Of a stretch of DNA of 64,000 nucleotides, positions 52,101-62,853 are shown piece by piece. The stretch's first letter is position 1, and each line of letters opens with the position of its first letter. The notes beneath the pieces were generated by a model. The model ran no database searches, was not told the origin of the DNA, and saw only the letters and a program-made list of their open reading frames with translations. Source of the stretch: Epithemia pelagica (lineage: Eukaryota > Bacillariophyta > Bacillariophyceae > Surirellales > Surirellaceae); NCBI GenBank assembly GCA_946965045.2, contig OX337233.1:248001-312000 (forward strand). Reading direction: 5' to 3'. The position numbers and the translations under genes were made by a program.

Positions 52101-53121
52101 GTTCCGGTGGACGGCCTTCCCTCTGGAGCAACAACGACAAAGCTTCGTGTGCATCGCCTTTCGAGGCCAGAGGGTACGCTCTAGTCCATCCATTCCTTGC
52201 CGTGAAGACTTGGGCACAAGTATTACCCAGCCTAGACTTCACCTTCGAAAACATAGTGTCCGTGAATAAGGGATGAGGCAATGGCCGGTATCGGTGAAAC
52301 CGGTCGTTCGTCGTGAACCTCTTGGTCAGGGGGTTCAATGTGGTACGTAGACCACGTTGCGTCGTCACTCGAAGGGTATCCGCTGCACGTTCCAATCCAC
52401 ATCCCCATCGACGTGCCAAAGTCTTGGCATCGATAGCTTTTCCAGAAGGGGCAGTTTGTGTAACGGAAAGAGTCGCCACGCGTGCTTGCAGAGCAGTCGC
52501 GAAGCATGCGGTTTCCGACGGTCGCGAATCAGAAAGCAAAGTCGTGAAAGGGTCATTGGGTCCCCTTGAGCGAACGGTGGAAATCAATCGTTGGAGGGCC
52601 GCTCGGGCCGACATTTCATCCCGAGCGAAAGAGTCATCTTGGGGGTCCCACGGCGGGTCGGGACTAGTCAAATCAAAGCGACGACATGAAGCATATTCGT
52701 CGGAAGTGGGGGTCCTTGTAGGGAAATAGGAAGTGACACCACATAAATCAAGGGGTATCACAAAATCCTCATCGTCCTGATCTTTCAGGACCAGTGCGTG
52801 TGTCTTATTGTCGGGATTATTGGTCAAGAATTTCGGTTGGTCCGAAACTTGCACGTCATTCATCCACAACTGCATAGGGCACAGGAGGTTGTGAGTAAGC
52901 GATGGTATAGAAATGGCCTGGTTCACGAGTAGGATCAATACTTCACCGGTATCGGGGCAATCGTAAGCTAGAGCCGCACTTATAGTCTTGCAACTCTTGT
53001 GAACCACGCCCTGAGAAGAATCATATCCCTTGACATCCACAGGGCGGCCATAGTCCTGTACAACCATCGCAGACCTTCCAACAACACAAGCTCGGTACGA
53101 GACTCGCCCTCGTCGGACGTG
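49109..53121 (-). pseudogene. Copia pol (protease-integrase-RT-RNase H), frameshifted
   Basis: The pol frame opens after a TGA at 53122-53124. Order: protease remainder (CVVGRSAMVVQDYGRPVDV, LLCPMQLW); integrase with LFTDTMFSK, LIMDGAAEQVKG and PWANAAESAIRELK; a chromo-like segment (GWELCVQWRDGSTSWERLAG); RT with DIKNAYLTAP, YGLKSAGASF and LLYVDNVLAISHD. The frame then shifts near 50043 into RNase H (LRLYVDSDHAGDK, TSVFGAEFVAMK, HNPADLATK) ending at 49109. Anomalies: the protease active-site aspartate region is missing near 53090, and the RT box reads YVDN instead of YVDD. As sequenced it cannot make a full polyprotein. Confidence 0.85.
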
Positions 53122-53156
53122 TCAACCGCACCGACACGCACTGAGCGGACCACCGC

Positions 53157-54188
53157 TCATTTCCGTGATTTCTTCTGGCGGGTTAGCGCCGGATTGTCGC
53201 GATTCGACTCGGGCTTGCGCTTTCCCGCAGGCTTGGCATCATCATCAGAACTATCGGACGATGAGCCAGGATGTACGCCCTGCTGGCGTAATCCTTCCAA
53301 GATCGCGTGTTGATTCACGTGAATCTTACAGTATTTCTCGAAGTTGAACCGCTTATGTTCACCGTTGTAACTCGTGTTCATAAGTTTCCGTTCAGCTTCG
53401 TTGGCCAAATTATTCGCGTTGTTCGGCCCTAAGTAATGGTCAAACAAGGCTTGATAAGCCGCTCGCCCGTCGCGATTTCGGCTTGCCTTGCGGATGTAGG
53501 TGGAACAATCCATCCGTTCGCACATAGCGGACAAACGGATCCAAACCTTGGCTCGATCCTGCAAGTACTGACGGGTAAAACCGTCGTTCGGTCCGTTTCC
53601 AACACGGTGACGAGCGCGTGCAATCATCTCGGCCTCGTCGGACTCAAGTCCGCCTTGCGGGTCAGCTCCGGGAAATTCGTCCGTCCGGATCACGTACGCC
53701 AAAGGTATACCGGACGTGCCTTGGCACTCGGCGAAGTACTCCTTAATCAACTCGATGTTCCGCGGCCAGTCACGATTGTCGAGCTCGGGTGCTTCCGGAT
53801 CATCGTGCATGGTCTCATATTCTTTGAGGTCTCGCATAGGGCGAATGTTCGCCATCGTCAAATCGTTCGGCGTGGTGGCCCGATCGATGCGGATACGGTG
53901 GCGGACAAAGTAACATGCCAACTTGAGATTCGTCTCGGCTAGGATCGAAACCTCAAAGCCTGGATTAGGGACAGGCGGCGGAGCTGCCACTCCTGCCGCA
54001 GCGGCAGGAGGAGCTTGGATACCACCGGGGCGACGGACGGCCTTACAGAGATTAGTGACGCCGTCGTCGTCCAAGTCGCGGAGATCTTCGATCGAGGAGA
54101 GTCCTTGGCGGTCCACAAGGTACTGGGATGCCGGGTTGGAGAACTGGAGGCGGATGAACGCCTGGCACATTGCAGCTGGAGCGGCCAT
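53157..54188 (-). CDS. Copia Gag-like protein
   Basis: 343 aa from ATG 54188 (MAAPAAMCQAFIRL). It contains an Ala/Pro-rich linker (APPAAAAGVAAPPPVP), a helical capsid-like body and a basic, acidic-patched tail (SSDSSDDD, KRKPES, RQKKSRK). No CCHC knuckle is visible. It forms the particle that packages element RNA. It ends at TGA 53157. The same frame then continues open with AVDTSDEGESRTEL toward the protease, so read-through of the TGA may originally have joined gag and pol. Confidence 0.75.
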   Translation of the reverse strand: MAAPAAMCQAFIRLQFSNPASQYLVDRQGLSSIEDLRDLDDDGVTNLCKAVRRPGGIQAPPAAAAGVAAPPPVPNPGFEVSILAETNLKLACYFVRHRIRIDRATTPNDLTMANIRPMRDLKEYETMHDDPEAPELDNRDWPRNIELIKEYFAECQGTSGIPLAYVIRTDEFPGADPQGGLESDEAEMIARARHRVGNGPNDGFTRQYLQDRAKVWIRLSAMCERMDCSTYIRKASRNRDGRAAYQALFDHYLGPNNANNLANEAERKLMNTSYNGEHKRFNFEKYCKIHVNQHAILEGLRQQGVHPGSSSDSSDDDAKPAGKRKPESNRDNPALTRQKKSRK

Positions 54189-54209
54189 GGTAATCAAAAC
54201 AACAATCAA

Positions 54210-55054
54210 CTCGTAACTTCTTGAAACACTTCCTCAAAAGTGAGCTTTCCAAGACGAGTTTTGCCATGATTTTAATCCATTACCTACGTAGAACCACTAC
54301 TGGGTTGCACACAATCCTTGATTGTTGCTCAAAATCGGTCGTGCCAGACCTAACCCACATGATCTTGGCCCTAATTGGCTAGATCCACATAGGAGCCCGG
54401 AAAAGTCTTTTCGTCGGTTCCACAAGACACCCGAACCACGTCTAGGTATATTTTGTCCTGCAGTGGAAGGCCTCACATGGAGCTAAGCTCATGTGCTCTC
54501 GGCCAGAGGGATAACAAACCGCAAAATGTGAGACAAGTCCCAAACGGTTGCGATGCGACACTGTACTTATTCCAAAATTCAGCACTGTGCAACAATGAGT
54601 ACCCCCCTTCCGTTGAGAAGGCTGTTTCGGACACATGCCCCCATTTCATCCACATGAAGACTGGTCCCAGGAATATTCTCCGGACCATTTTCCCAGGGTA
54701 AAATGCGAATCACACATATAACTGGTTTTGGGATGCGTTCTGATTTCGAATTCCGCAACCATGGCGGATCTGGTTCACTGGGATGGATCCAGTAGGGAAG
54801 ACCGTCGCCATTCCCCCAGTCTGCGCACCTTTTCGCAGACAACGGTAGCGCCAAACAACAGTAACGTACCATTATCATTGTGCCTGCACGAGCCCATTCA
54901 CAGGTGCAATAGGTCAGCCAATGAGCCCCGACAGTTGGGTTATATCTGTCGGTTTGCCTTATAGGCTTGGGGCATTACGCCAACGGTCGCAGCCATCTGT
55001 CCAGGCATTGGACCGTCTACTTCCATGTTATCGACCGGTTTGGGTCTGATAAAC
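54210..55054 (-). other. Copia leader with possible primer site
   Basis: About 845 bp of untranslated leader between the 5' LTR and gag. Directly after the LTR the gene strand reads GTTTATCAGACCCA, partly like the TATCAGAGC found in initiator-tRNA primer sites of copia elements. No open frame of note. Confidence 0.45.
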
Positions 55055-55207
55055 TAAGAAAACCCGTCCGTTGAGCATACGGAGCACCGTCATGGGTGCA
55101 CGGGTACAAAAGTCATTCCAAACAAAGAAGTGAACTAAAATATAGGTTACAGAGTCACTACTCCCTATCTTGTCGATTTTCATACGTACGACATACATAC
55201 TTTCTTA
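55055..55207 (-). repeat. 5' LTR of copia element
   Basis: Identical to 48827-48979 over 153 bp. Confidence 0.9.
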
Positions 55208-55261
55208 CGTGGAGACAGAAAAGGTGTGCCTGTCCTGCGTACGATGGTGAAGGGCAGTCAA

Positions 55262-55281
55262 TCGCACATAGATTTCATGAC
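55262..55281 (-). promoter_or_regulatory. Displaced class A 20-mer of Kelch copy 8
   Basis: TCGCACATAGATTTCATGAC beyond the copia element. Subtracting the insertion and its 4-bp duplication puts it ~160 bp before ATG 48717, as in sister genes. Confidence 0.45.
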
Positions 55282-55284
55282 AAG

Positions 55285-58200
55285 CCCCCAAAAGTATCTT
55301 TTGCTGTAAAAGATACGACGACGAGGGAGAGAGAGAGAGCGACATTTGTGATGAAGAGTCCTTTTGTATGATGAATAGGTCCACAGATTGACAATCCCTA
55401 ATTTCCAAGTCATCTCGTCCCACGCCATTTATGGAGCAACACCATTCTTCCCTTGGTCCTATACAGTCTGTTCACAACGACAGCAACAACAGAGAGAGTG
55501 GTCCTCTCTTGACTTCTTGATCCAATGATTCGAATGTGCACCGCTCATTGGGTTGTTTTCGAGAATGTCACGTGGATTTGGTTGGACCGCAAAGGTTGGT
55601 CCTGTGGCAGACGCGTATTGCACTGGTTCAAGGGCCTCCATTCGCCAAGGTGGGTGTCAGGACCGGTGCTACATTTGCCAATGGGTGATGGTGTTGTCTC
55701 GATTGAAAACCACAAGAGTTCAAGAAGGAAAAAACTAGACCGGATGAGTCGTCGCTTGGATGCACCTGGCGTCGAGAACGTACAAGAGTTTTGTGTGTCA
55801 GGCTATGTCAAATTGCCGGTGTCAAACCACTAATGACGAAAATACACCGTTGCAACAATAGAGGCCCTTGGAAATTGCAGGATGAAACTGACAGATTCGA
55901 GAGTTGCATTCTTGTGGGTCCTTTCGAAAAACATCCAGTTCCGCGATTTCTGAAACAGAGGTGGTAGGACAACGGCAAAAACAGGAACTAGACAATGACA
56001 GAGTGGCGTTGTCCAATGCCAGTGTGTTCTCTGACATGAAACATCGAACGCGAACATGGATATCGACTGTGAATCCAAACCTGATAGCAGCAGCAGCGGT
56101 AACATTGCAGTTTGAGTATGGCTCGATCGACTCTCTGGTGTTTACTGGCCTGGAGTTTGGTCCTTAGTTTGACAACACCCGACAAGCTTCAAGCAATGTC
56201 CTTGTCGATGCAAGGACGGCAACCAGAATGCATCTCTTCAGCCAACGTGACGCAAGTGTGCTTTCGTATGATGAAGAGGTCCACAGATGGCCAATCCAAC
56301 ATCCAACATCCACTGAGTCGATATCCCTAGTTTCCAAGTCATCTCTCGTCCAAAGCCTTTTATGGAGCGCCATTGTTCCCGTGGTCATGCGGACTGTGCA
56401 CAATGACAGCAACAACAACAACAGAGAGTGGTCTTCTTGACTTCTTGATCCAAAATGATTCGAATGGGCATCGCTTTGTGACGGAACCAAGGCCACAAGC
56501 ACAACTACGCCAAAACGAGAATCTGACGACAAGATGGACCAGAAGGAACATGTCATTCATCCCATTATGACTCGCATCAGGTGTTGCATTAGCTCGCAGC
56601 AGAAGCCTGCATTCGAGGAGACAAGGCAGTAAGACCACAAACAAGAGTATATGTTAGTATCGAGCCCGAAGAGAAGACCGTTCATTGACAAGATGGAGTG
56701 ACTGAACTGATAAGACAAGACGGCGACAAGAATCGCAAATTCTCAAGAATGAGCAAATTGGCGGTTCACATTCCAGATCTCGAATGACTAGACATCAGAT
56801 CCCCGAAAACAAACGATGCAGTACCATCATACATGCTAGCCAGCCAGAACACGGCAAACAGGACGAAGAGAAGGACACTGACAAAAATGAAGATAGTAGC
56901 TCCGACGAACGGAGGAGCAAGATTAACAGTCCAATTGCAAGAACATTTCTGGCGCTTCTTGCAGTGTCGCTTCCCGTTCCTCCACAAAGGCGAGAATAGG
57001 GTACCGCGATGGTTTTTGAACCAACAACAGAAGACAAGTTCCATTGAACAACTGTCGACCTGGTAGTGCCAGTCGAGAGACTAGTTCCTTCCACTTGCTT
57101 CTCAACGACAGTTCCATTCCGTCTTTGCTCAATCAACAATCATTCGTTCTTCACATGACGACGAGGAATGTAGAGAAGCAGCAACCAACCATGCTCGATT
57201 TCCAAAAAGAACCATCAGAGAAGCGGACTACAGGGTCCGCAAGGTTTCGTCATTCGTGCTTTTACTCCTCCGTCTCGTCCTTTTGTCGGATTCATCGACC
57301 ACGACCATGAACCAAGCCAAAACATGGAGCACGACCAGATGTCGAAGCTTATGGTTCGTGGAGGAAAGGAGCAAAGACAATGCAGTCACTTGATTGTACT
57401 ACGATATGTTGACGACAACATACAACAACAACAACCAATTACACCCAAACAACAACAGCAAGAACAACCATCCTGCTCTTTCATCAAGGAGCATGACAAG
57501 AAAAGAAAAATCATGATTCCCGATCCACCAACAGGACCGAAACAACAACAACAACAATCGTCGGATGCACAACAGGCATCCCGTTTTGTCCTCCCTCTCG
57601 TAGGAGTGAATGATTGGTTTTGATCGATCATCGGCAATTGGTGTGGACCAAAGAACGACTACCACGACAAGTTGGTTATTTTGGAACAGGGTCCACCAGC
57701 ACCCCAGACTGAAACGACTGACACAGTAGCACAACCACTACCTTTACGGCGTCGAGTGATTTGTCGCTCCAACAAGGAGGAACCAACCACAAGAGGAACA
57801 AGCCGATGCGGCAAGAACCGCCAGGACTACACATGCTTCTTTACTCAAACCAGACAAGAAGTCCACCAATATCAAAACCAATTACTGCGGAGACTCTCCC
57901 TCGGTGTTCTTCAAGTATTGTTTGGATGGTAACAAATGATCCACCAATGGTCGTGGTCCACAGCAAAACTGTGTCGTAGCAACAGCATCCCAAGCCAAGA
58001 AAGAAAGGATGGAACACCCTTGACAGACACGGCAACCACAATGTCAAAAAACCATGCCTGAATTTGCCCGGTCACGAACCCTAAAAGTACTCTTCACTGC
58101 TCAATCGTAGTGGACACAAAATGGCGACCAACCGTATTGCCCTTGGCTACGACATCGATGCGAAACTCGTCCTTTCTGGAGTGCACCACTGTCGGCTTCC

Positions 58201-58552
58201 GGCGTCCCTGCCATATACCTACCGATCCATGGACAATGTCTCTGTGTCCTGTAACAAGTGCCATGATGCCACCACAAAGCCCTAGATTCTTGTCTTACGG
58301 TCGCACAACCACAGTGGTGGCACTACCACTTGTAGAGACAAAAAAATTGGTCGTTCTTTCCACATCTTTGACATCAAGCAAGCACGTTCTATCTTGCACA
58401 ACATGTTCTTTCTACTTTTGAGAAACTACCTACTAGGTTCTAGGATTGCAATCGAATGTAAAAAACAAGTCAACCACTCGAGAAATAAACGGCTAGGCTT
58501 CATCATTCCCTATATCATTTTGGCATGTATTGGGCCTTGCTCGTTTACGAGC
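55285..58552. repeat. Class A Kelch 5'-flank block, copy 2, and 3' flank of copy 9
   Basis: Parallels 3690-5330 up to ~57940 with insertions (for example 55840-56160). From ~58100 it resembles 38940-39300 and 16740-17140 (GGTTCTAGGATTGCAAT near 58435). Gln-rich and other openings (57324-57623, 57672-57932) are broken relatives of the 4.8-5.3 kb fragment. No intact gene. Confidence 0.5.
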
Positions 58553-59538
58553 TCATGCCGAGGTGAAGAAGGGTGAGATATCATCATCTCGGATACCCAC
58601 ACCTTCAAGAGAATGATGCCATCCGTTCGGTTGCTGCTCACAGAGTCGACGAAAACACCATGAATTTCTATCCAGAAGTGGTAATGTTGCACAGGAAGGA
58701 TTGCGGAGTCCACCAATCACGGCAACTTGATTGGCAACAGTCACCATACTGCAGCCATTGCGGTGATTCACGAATGGTGGGAGATTCCACATGCAGTTGT
58801 GATGCGTATCCAAGACCTCCACGGATGATTCGTATCCTCCAGTCACCACTAGACAAGATCCCACGGCAACCATTGCATAACAACTTCGTGCATTGGAAAG
58901 CCTCAACTCCGACTGAGTGATCCAAGTGGACGAGAAAGACATGAACGTCGAGCCTATCTCCTTTTCTGTCTCATCATTGTCAAAGGGTGTTGCATAGTCC
59001 AAATACTCCACCGAGTCAAGATATTCATTACCGTTCCAACCTCCAACGACAAAGATGCGGTGGCCAATAACCGCACTGGCACACCAATGTCTTGGAACAG
59101 TCATGGATGGTCCCTCAATGACAGTGTGGTTGTTTGTATCTATAATATCCACCGACGACAAATGACGATCGTTGTAGCCACCCATTACAACGATGTATCT
59201 GTTGTGAACCGCGACTGCACCACATCCCCATCGTGGCGTTGATAAGCGACAATTCAATGTTGTCCAATGACTATCCTGCGTGGTGGCGGTTGTTAAGGAT
59301 GATCGAAGCAAATCATTGGCGTCGATTCGTTCCATACAAGCCAAGTATGCTCCATTGTATCCTCCCATCACGTAGACCCCTCCATTGCACGCAAGAGCAG
59401 CATGTCCATAACGTGCCTTGTTCATGGATGGCCCTTCTCGCCACTGCGTTTTTGATTCTGCTAAATTTAATACAAGAACGGAACTGACATCACCTTGGTC
59501 TTGTTGCCATCCACCGAACACGACGACCGTTTGTCGCC

Positions 59539-59622
<84 letters not shown>

Positions 59623-59773
59623 CATTCTTATCGGGATGATGGAGTACAACCGTAGCATGAAGCGAACGCCATCCACCCTCGAGGGGAGGCCAGTTGTTTT
59701 CATTCCATTCTGGTGTCTCGTTCATCAGGACAAGGCCCGACTGCCATGCTTGGTCTTTCAGTGTTGTGGTCAT
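58553..59773 (-). CDS. Kelch-repeat protein, copy 9, with polyasparagine tract
   Basis: 406 aa from ATG 59773 (MTTTLKDQAWQSG). Blades: VVVFGG, VYVMGG, IVVMGG, IFVVGG, LVVTGG, VAVIGG. After HHPDKND in blade 1 there are 27 consecutive Asn, all AAC codons (59540-59620). Other copies have 0-5 Asn at this spot. The tract lies in a loop between strands, so the propeller may tolerate it, but it is aggregation-prone and unstable at the DNA level. Ends DDISPFFTSA. Class B leader. Confidence 0.85.
59540..59620 (-). repeat. Perfect (AAC)27 trinucleotide repeat
   Basis: 81 bp of uninterrupted GTT on the plus strand, AAC in the gene sense, in frame within Kelch copy 9. Confidence 0.95.
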
Positions 59774-59935
59774 GGTTCCACACAATGACTGCAGCTAAGT
59801 TATGAGGACCGAGACACTGCCTTGTAAGAGGCACGTAGGTTTGCTCTTTTGTTGCGATGCTGATGCTGATGGGTGCGGACTGGAAGCACGACTGACTTGA
59901 CGAAATGGATGGACCAAAGAGGGGTAGCAGTTTTC

Positions 59936-59955
59936 GTCACGAGACAAATCGTGAC
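59936..59955. promoter_or_regulatory. Class B palindrome, Kelch copy 9
   Basis: GTCACGA-gacaaa-TCGTGAC, 163 bp before ATG 59773. Confidence 0.45.
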
Positions 59956-60479
59956 CGTTGCTTCGATCGAGCTGTTGTGGTTGACACTGCTTGTGTTGTT
60001 CCATCCTGGTAGTACTGCTGGTCAATGGTCGGAGTCCACAGCATGAAACGTCAGTTTCGTCGCCATGTAAGTTTCGGGATGCGTGGTAGTAGTAGTATAA
60101 AGCGTTTCGTGGTGCCTCTCGCAAAGTACCATGCTCCTTGCCTGCAACCACGGTTTGTTTCCAATCCCCTCTCGTAATAGAACAGCAATTTGTTGGTGGG
60201 TGCCAACAAGAAGAGGTGGTCACCACGTGGCTTTGCGGACCAAGTGGAACATTTCTGGTCGAGTAGTATTCTTTTCCAAGAACAATAAGAAAGATGACAA
60301 AAATGGACAATCCAGTTGCGGCAAGCCTTGCGTTGTTGGAATATACAAACAGGTCCACAGTCCGTCTGGTTGTTGGTTCCTTACGCATACCGAGTCGACC
60401 GAGAAGCAACGACATTGCCCACAGGCCGTGGATCTTCTTATACGTGTCGTTGGGGAGTGGTCGACCAGCTGTAAGGGCC

Positions 60480-60760
60480 ACATCGACACGCTTAAAATCG
60501 TACAAGGAACACTGTCCTAACAAGTCCAATGGATTCATGTTGGTTGTTTTGGGTTTCTTAGATTGGAGGTACAACGACTCAAAGGGTGTTTTCCACACCA
60601 ACGTGGTGGCATATAGCCCTGCAACTCGACCTCATTGTTGTCTGTCACAGGTTCCATCTCTAATTCGGAGTCCTCATACAAGATTTGATTGAAGTGACGT
60701 TGCAATTTCCGGGCCACACTGGCCACCGTGTCGTCCGAAAAAGCCAATCAGTCGGCAAAT
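60480..60760 (-). pseudogene. SOUL-like gene, 5'-half fragment 2
   Basis: The minus strand reads AFSDDTVASVARKLQRHFNQ, then YEDSELEMEPVTDNNEVELQGY, continuous across the point where the 13.0-kb copy is shifted. It then changes frame and continues as VWKTPFESLYLQSKKPKT and DVALTAGRPLPND. The heme-binding C-terminal half is absent. Confidence 0.6.
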
Positions 60761-61071
60761 CGATCCCATGATGCGCCATTGAGCTGTTGTTGACACTGCT
60801 CTTGTTCCACGGTTGATCATTGCAACCTCGTTCTTGTAAGCATCAAAAGTCATCTGGAGCGGTATCGATTGCTGTAAAGTTGCGCAGTGCATGTTGTGAT
60901 GGTGGTGGGGTGGAACTTGGAACTAGCTAGAGATATATGGCCGTCCACATTCCACATCGTCTCCATTGTCGTCGACCCCGTTGTTCTCCGCGCCACAAAA
61001 CATTCCTAGCGTTTCTACCTACCTATTAGTATCTTTTACTGTCATAAAGATCGTAGGTAAAGGCTATAGCT

Positions 61072-61177
61072 ATAGTGCACGTCCATGACTAGCTCCCAGC
61101 GGGAGGTAGTCATGAGAATTCGAAATAGTGCACGTCCATGACTAGCTCCCAGCGGGAGGTAGTCATGAGAATTCGTG
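61072..61177. repeat. 53-bp tandem duplication
   Basis: Two exact-looking units starting ATAGTGCACGTCCATGACTA at 61072 and 61125. Each contains the small hairpin CTCCCAGCGGGAG. A single diverged unit is at ~62360. Confidence 0.85.
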
Positions 61178-62582
61178 AATGATTAGTTAGAACACCAAAA
61201 GCACGACACATATGCGACCCGACTCCTCACCCTCTATACTCCGTCGCATCGACCACACGATGACGGCGATGATGAGGACGACGACGACTTGACCTTATCA
61301 ATCAATTTTACCAACGTGTCTCTTCAAGAAGCGATGATTGAGGACAACAACCATGAAGTGGCCTCCTTCAATCCGTGACAATTGAATGGCGAGGCCCAGG
61401 ATCAGTCCCAACATGAAAGGACGAATGGTGGTGGAGCATGAGAGTTTGCATGGACCGGAATCCATTGTTCTCCACGAAACATTCCTAGCGTTTCTAATAT
61501 CTTTTACTGTGCAAAAGATTGTACATACACACTTTTTTATGCACATCCAGAATTAGCCCTCAGCGGGAGTGAGTCATGAGTATTAGTGAATGAGTAGTTT
61601 GAACACCAAAAGCACGACACACATGCGACCCGGTTCCTCACCCCCGCTGGGGACATCGACGACGGACGAACGACGACGTCTTGTCCTTATCAACCAATCC
61701 GTGCAATTGAATGGCGAGGCACCAGGATCAGCCCCAACTTGAAACAACGAATGGTGGTGGAGCACTCAAGTCACAGATCAAGAAGAGCGCAAGTCATTCG
61801 CGAGAGGTTGCATGGACCCTCAAGTTCGAATCCTTCCAATCTACTGAGAGCAAAGATCCGCCAAAAGATGCGATAACTCTCGATGGGGAGTCACTCTTGC
61901 CAATGACACCCTATGGTGGATGGTGGCTGCTCCGTACCATTGCCGTTCTGAATTCTTGAGCCGTGGCACTGGCAATGGATGGGCACCTCAATTTGGGCTC
62001 GTAACCTGGCGGACCAGTGCAAGACGTTTCTCACGAGTCATAGACAAGCCATACAATTGTTGTCTCATCGGTTACGCCATATAATCCGTGCTGCATCGGT
62101 TGCTTCGCGAAGCGACGGTTGATCGTTGCAGGTTGAGACGGACAAGCATCAAAAGTCATCTCGAATTCATGATGTGATCCATGATGCGGCGGTACGATTG
62201 CTGTAAGGTTGCGCAGTGCATGTTGTGATGGTGGTGGGGTGGAACTTGGTATGGCCCACATCGTCCATTGTCGTCGACCCCGTTGTTCTCCACGCCACAA
62301 AACATTCCTAGCGTTTCTACCTAGTATCTTTTACTGTCATAAAGATCGTAGGTACAGGCTATAGTGCACGTCCATGACTAACTCCCAGCGGGAGGTAGTC
62401 ATAAGAATTCGTGAATGAGAAGTTAGAACACCAAAAGCACGACACATATGCGACCCGACTCCTCACCCCCGCTGGGGACTACACCGTCGCATCGACCACG
62501 ATGACGGCAAGATGAGGACGGCGACGACTTGACCTTATCAATCAATTTCACCAACATGTCTCTTCAAGAAGCGATGATTGAG
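61178..62582. repeat. Patchwork of dispersed blocks
   Basis: Three successive partial copies of the AAAAGCACGACACA/SLQEAMIED block (61180, 61600, 62430) interleaved with the block shared with 33160-33446. No gene. Confidence 0.6.
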
Positions 62583-62853
62583 GGGTGAAGAAGTGGAATC
62601 TTTGGCTTCTTCCACCAATTGCAAGGCACGGACCAGACGAACCAACTTGTCGGGAGACAAGTGCTTGTTCCATGGCAATTGCGGAAAGACACGCGAATCA
62701 ATGCCAGCTTCCAAATACAAAATGGCTTGTTCCACAGCTCGTTTTCCAATTCGATCCCGATCCAGCCAAAGCAGTCCCAACCATTCGGGTGGGAGCGACG
62801 GGTCAAAATCGGCTCGTAAAAACAAGCATCGAAAGAGGCTTGCCACCACGGTT
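62583..62853 (-). pseudogene. Inserted unrecognised coding fragment
   Basis: The minus strand encodes ADFDPSLPPEWLGLLWLDRD, RIGKRAVEQAILYLEAGIDS, PWNKHLSPDKLVRLVRALQL without stops. It is strongly protein-like and unique in the window. It replaces the sequence that follows GAAGCGATGATTGAGG in the other copies of the block, then joins the GTTACGTCATGC block. Family not recognised; no start or stop of its own. Confidence 0.4.

Larger units (their letters stand above)
48827..55207 (-). mobile_element. Ty1/copia LTR retrotransposon (diatom type), defective
   Basis: 6381 bp, coding on the minus strand. Identical 153-bp LTRs flank a gag frame and a broken pol in copia order: protease, integrase, reverse transcriptase, RNase H. 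The flanks show a CGTG duplication (48823-48826 and 55208-55211). The host sequence on both sides is Kelch leader. Identical LTRs indicate recent insertion, yet pol has a frame change near 50043 and has lost the protease active-site segment near 53090, so it probably moved with helper proteins or decayed very recently. Confidence 0.9.
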
